Shown piece by piece: positions 62,803 through 64,000 of a DNA stretch of 64,000 bases (within the stretch, counting starts at the first letter, position 1; each line of letters starts with the position of its first letter). The DNA lies in the NCBI GenBank assembly GCA_008680965.1, contig NAKE01000001.1, positions 2,046,001 through 2,110,000 on the forward strand. Direction: 5' to 3'. A program made the position numbers and the translations under genes. This DNA comes from Collinsella aerofaciens. GTDB taxonomy: Bacteria > Actinomycetota > Coriobacteriia > Coriobacteriales > Coriobacteriaceae. The notes beneath the pieces were generated by a model. It saw only the letters and a program-made list of their open reading frames with translations, did not search any database and was not told the DNA's origin.

Positions 62803-64000
62803 GTGGCAAAGAAGAAGACGAAGAACCAGCCAAAGAAAAAGCAGGTCAACGCCGAGAACGTCATCGGCCTGCACTCCGAGGTCACCGACCAGCCGATTAC
62901 GCAGACGCTCGAGGTCAACTACATGCCCTACGCTATGAGCGTCAACGTCTCGCGTGCATTCCCCGAGATCGACGGTTTTAAGCCCTCGCACCGCAAGCTG
63001 CTCTACACCATGTACAAGATGGGCCTGCTCAAGGGCGAGCGCCAGAAGAGCGCCAACATCGTGGGCCAGACCATGAAGCTCAACCCGCACGGCGATGCCG
63101 CGATCTACGAAACGATGGTGCGTCTGGCCACCGGCAACGAGGCGCTGCTTGCCCCCTTCGTGGAGTCGAAGGGCAACTTTGGCAAGTACTATTCGGGCGA
63201 CCTGAGCTACGCCGCCTCGCGTTACACCGAGGCCAAGCTCTCCCCCATCAGTGCCGAGATCTTCAAGGACATCGACAAGGACCCGGTCGACTTCGTTGAC
63301 AGCTACGACGGCGCCATGAAGGAGCCGCGCCTGCTGCCCACCACGTTCCCCAACATCCTCGTCTCGGCCAACAAGGGCATCGGCGTCGCTATGGCGTCCG
63401 ACATCTGCGGTTTCAACCTCAACGAAGTCTGCACCGCCACGATGCACTACCTGCAGGATCCCGACTGCGACCTGCTCGAGTACATGCCTATGCCCGACTT
63501 CTCGACCGGCGGCGAGATCATCTACCGCCGCGAGGAGATGGAGAAGATCATCGAGACCGGCCTTGGCAGCTTCCAGATCCGCTCCCGCTGGCGCTGGATT
63601 CCCGAAGAGCGCATCATCGAGGTCTACGAGATCCCCTACACCACCAAGACCGATGTCATCATCGAGCGCATCGTCAAGCTCTCCAAAGAAGGCAAGGTCA
63701 AAGAGATCGCAGACATTCGCGACGAGACCGACCTTTCGGGTCTGCGCATCGCTATCGACCTTAAGCGCGGCGTCGACCCCGACAAGCTCATGGCCAAGCT
63801 CTATCGCTCGACCACGCTGCAGGATTCGTTCTCGTGCAACTTCAACGTACTGGTCGACGGCTATCCCCGCGTTATGGGTGTGCGCCAGATCTTGCACGAA
63901 TGGGTCAAGTGGCGTATTGAGTCCACGCGCCGCCGCATTAACTTTGACCTGGGCAAAAAGTCCGAGCGCCTGCACCTGCTGCACGGCCTTGAGGCGATCT
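62803..64000 (+). CDS. Divergent type IIA topoisomerase subunit A (GyrA/ParC-like), truncated by window edge
   Basis: The first 399 residues of a GyrA/ParC-type DNA-cleaving subunit. A Lys-rich start (VAKKKTKNQPKKK) is followed by the winged-helix cleavage domain, with active-site Tyr141 in AASRYTEAKL. In the quinolone-binding helix the usual HPHGDSAVYD is NPHGDAAIYE: Ala99 and Glu103 replace the Ser83 and Asp87 equivalents. The GTG start at 62803 has AAGAGG 5 bases upstream and follows the B subunit by 45 bases, so they are one operon. The gene continues beyond base 64000. Confidence 0.9.
   Translation, partial: MAKKKTKNQPKKKQVNAENVIGLHSEVTDQPITQTLEVNYMPYAMSVNVSRAFPEIDGFKPSHRKLLYTMYKMGLLKGERQKSANIVGQTMKLNPHGDAAIYETMVRLATGNEALLAPFVESKGNFGKYYSGDLSYAASRYTEAKLSPISAEIFKDIDKDPVDFVDSYDGAMKEPRLLPTTFPNILVSANKGIGVAMASDICGFNLNEVCTATMHYLQDPDCDLLEYMPMPDFSTGGEIIYRREEMEKIIETGLGSFQIRSRWRWIPEERIIEVYEIPYTTKTDVIIERIVKLSKEGKVKEIADIRDETDLSGLRIAIDLKRGVDPDKLMAKLYRSTTLQDSFSCNFNVLVDGYPRVMGVRQILHEWVKWRIESTRRRINFDLGKKSERLHLLHGLEAI

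Noticed and set aside
62620..63984. 454-codon minus-strand frame
   Set aside because: Lies across the GyrB-like end and GyrA-like gene, both of which have strong family motifs on the + strand.

Overview
The window reads as a chromosomal segment of a high-G+C Gram-positive gut anaerobe, most likely Collinsella or a close relative (Coriobacteriia). This is an inference from G+C-rich codon use, strong AAGGAGG-type ribosome sites, LAxTG/lipobox surface proteins, several GTG/TTG starts, and the characteristic GGGACTGTCCC-cored palindromes between genes. No database search was possible.

Layout. 1-6.9 kb: a patatin-like hydrolase, two related cyclic-di-GMP proteins (GGDEF-PAS-GGDEF, one with an added GGDEF-EAL), a flavodoxin-fold oxidoreductase and an ArsC/Spx-like protein with Ser in place of the usual Cys. 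6.9-18.5 kb: a CobW GTPase, TrmL, a short UvrA-like protein bracketed by two paralogous P-loop ATPase/winged-helix proteins, a TetM-like GTPase lacking the tetracycline-protection loop, a GNAT protein, RsmJ and small membrane proteins. 18.5-32.7 kb: RlmA-type methyltransferase, MATE and EamA exporters, a LysR regulator, Ung, a queuosine-precursor transporter with a probable preQ1 riboswitch, PrfC, a YtrA-like GntR/ABC operon, a CLC channel, a LOG-family protein and a K+ channel.

33-44.9 kb: a hybrid sensor kinase with tandem solute-binding domains but no phospho-acceptor His, an FMN-split-barrel protein, a MalY-type C-S lyase, trmO broken by an in-frame amber stop, an XRE/zinc-ribbon/TipAS regulator, a glutaredoxin, an A+T-richer island (9-aa leader peptide, a 428-aa unknown protein and a toxin-antitoxin-like pair), Dus and two membrane proteins.

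44.9-54 kb: a minus-strand surface-redox locus: a 48-aa CxxC membrane peptide, a NapH-like polyferredoxin, a TlpA-like lipoprotein and a MacB-like ABC exporter. The polyferredoxin gene is split by a 1,484-bp IS256-family element flanked by an exact 8-bp target duplication (GGATCCCC). A two-component system reads divergently from it. 54-64 kb: a LuxR regulator followed by a 1,455-residue exported LAxTG-anchored protein, an XRE/membrane-protein pair, and the start of a divergent type IIA topoisomerase operon (GyrB/ParE-like, then GyrA/ParC-like, running off the window).

The most notable items are the IS-disrupted redox locus with its hidden CxxC peptide, the modular palindrome family, the two ATPases around the UvrA-like gene, the second topoisomerase II pair, and several lost catalytic residues or loops in otherwise intact genes.
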